A DNA stretch of 52,262 bases from NCBI RefSeq assembly GCF_900100045.1, contig NZ_FNEA01000029.1:1-52262 (forward strand). Direction: 5' to 3'. The stretch comes from Paracoccus denitrificans (lineage in GTDB: Bacteria; Pseudomonadota; Alphaproteobacteria; Rhodobacterales; Rhodobacteraceae). Shown here piece after piece: positions 51,975-52,262 of this stretch. The notes below the pieces were generated by a model, which was given only the letters and a program-made list of their open reading frames with translations, was not told the DNA's origin and did no database searches. Positions within the stretch are counted from its first letter, which is position 1; each line of letters starts with the position of its first letter. The position numbers and the translations under genes are program-made.

Positions 51975-52262
51975 GATGTAGCCGGCCTTCTCGATGGCCT
52001 TGAGGATGAAGTCCAGCGCATCGCGGGTGCTGCTGAGGTTCGGGGCGAAGCCGCCCTCGTCGCCGACGCCCGTCGCCAGACCCGCCGAGGACAGCTCCTT
52101 CTTCAGCGTGTGGAACACTTCCGAGCCCATGCGCACGGCTTCGCGGATGTTCTCCGCCGCCACCGGCATGATCATGAATTCCTGGATGTCGATCGGGTTG
52201 TCGGCATGTTCGCCGCCGTTGATGATGTTCATCATCGGCACCGGCAGCACGCGGGCGCCCGC
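51975..52262 (-). pseudogene. eno: Enolase fragment running off the window
   Basis: The frame enters from the right edge and encodes a middle part of enolase: PVPMMNIINGGEHADNPIDI, QEFMIMPVAA, GLATGVGDEGGFAPNL and ILKAIEKAGY. At about 51975 the homology stops and unrelated bases follow to the aldehyde dehydrogenase start. The C-terminal half of the enzyme, with its catalytic lysines, is missing, so this copy cannot be active. The part outside the window is unseen. Confidence 0.78.

Overview
The window looks like an accessory replicon (plasmid, chromid or island) of a high-GC alphaproteobacterium. A Rhodobacteraceae, Paracoccus-like host is the best guess. This rests on the GC-rich third codon positions, the many ABC and MFS uptake systems, the gene types present, and decayed trbF/trbG conjugation genes next to a pRiA4b ORF-3-type relic. 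No rRNA, tRNA, CRISPR array, integrase or replication gene was found.

Region by region. 0-2 kb: the end of an acyl-CoA ligase converges on a translationally coupled gntR-acuI pair. 2.7-7.1 kb: an operon for an MHS-family transporter, a V4R/DUF5943-like protein and an M19-like protein lies opposite a LysR regulator; a related dipeptidase/DUF5943 pair sits in the dimethylglycine/betaine region of Pseudomonas. 7.3-25.3 kb: the core of the window is a large catabolic locus. It holds an MFS carrier and a TIM-barrel isomerase (minus), a GMC oxidoreductase and a truncated alpha/beta hydrolase (plus), a GH3 protein, an aspartase-like lyase and a cupin-like protein (minus), an XRE regulator, and a seven-gene plus-strand operon: ThDP enzyme, HisD-like dehydrogenase, sugar-type ABC importer (four genes) and a second GMC oxidoreductase. 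Three promoters of this locus share the same architecture, TGCGTCA, 14 bases, then GCG(A/C)AAT, which suggests one regulon run by the XRE protein.

25.4-27.3 kb: conjugation and plasmid relics surround a Tat-exported serine hydrolase. 27.3-32.8 kb: an iron-type ABC importer operon also encodes a metallo-beta-lactamase-fold hydrolase and a dual-specificity-type phosphatase. 33.6-39 kb: a polar amino acid ABC importer, a class V aminotransferase and an IclR regulator with palindromes upstream. 39.4-42.8 kb: the ohrR/ohr peroxide pair, a small membrane protein, and an SDR/AraC pair. 42.9-52.3 kb: a gene graveyard with intact genes between the relics (flavin reductase-like protein, GAPDH, LysR and a Tat-exported amidohydrolase). 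The relics are an IS21 end cut into a racemase fragment, pieces of FAD/Fe-S oxidoreductases, a malonyl-CoA ligase tail, an IS5 transposase fragment, a frameshifted aldehyde dehydrogenase and an enolase fragment.

Functionally the window is a set of import-plus-oxidation modules, each with its own regulator, joined by mobile-element scars. The most likely undescribed system is the XRE-controlled catabolic locus at 8-25 kb, whose substrate cannot be named from sequence alone.
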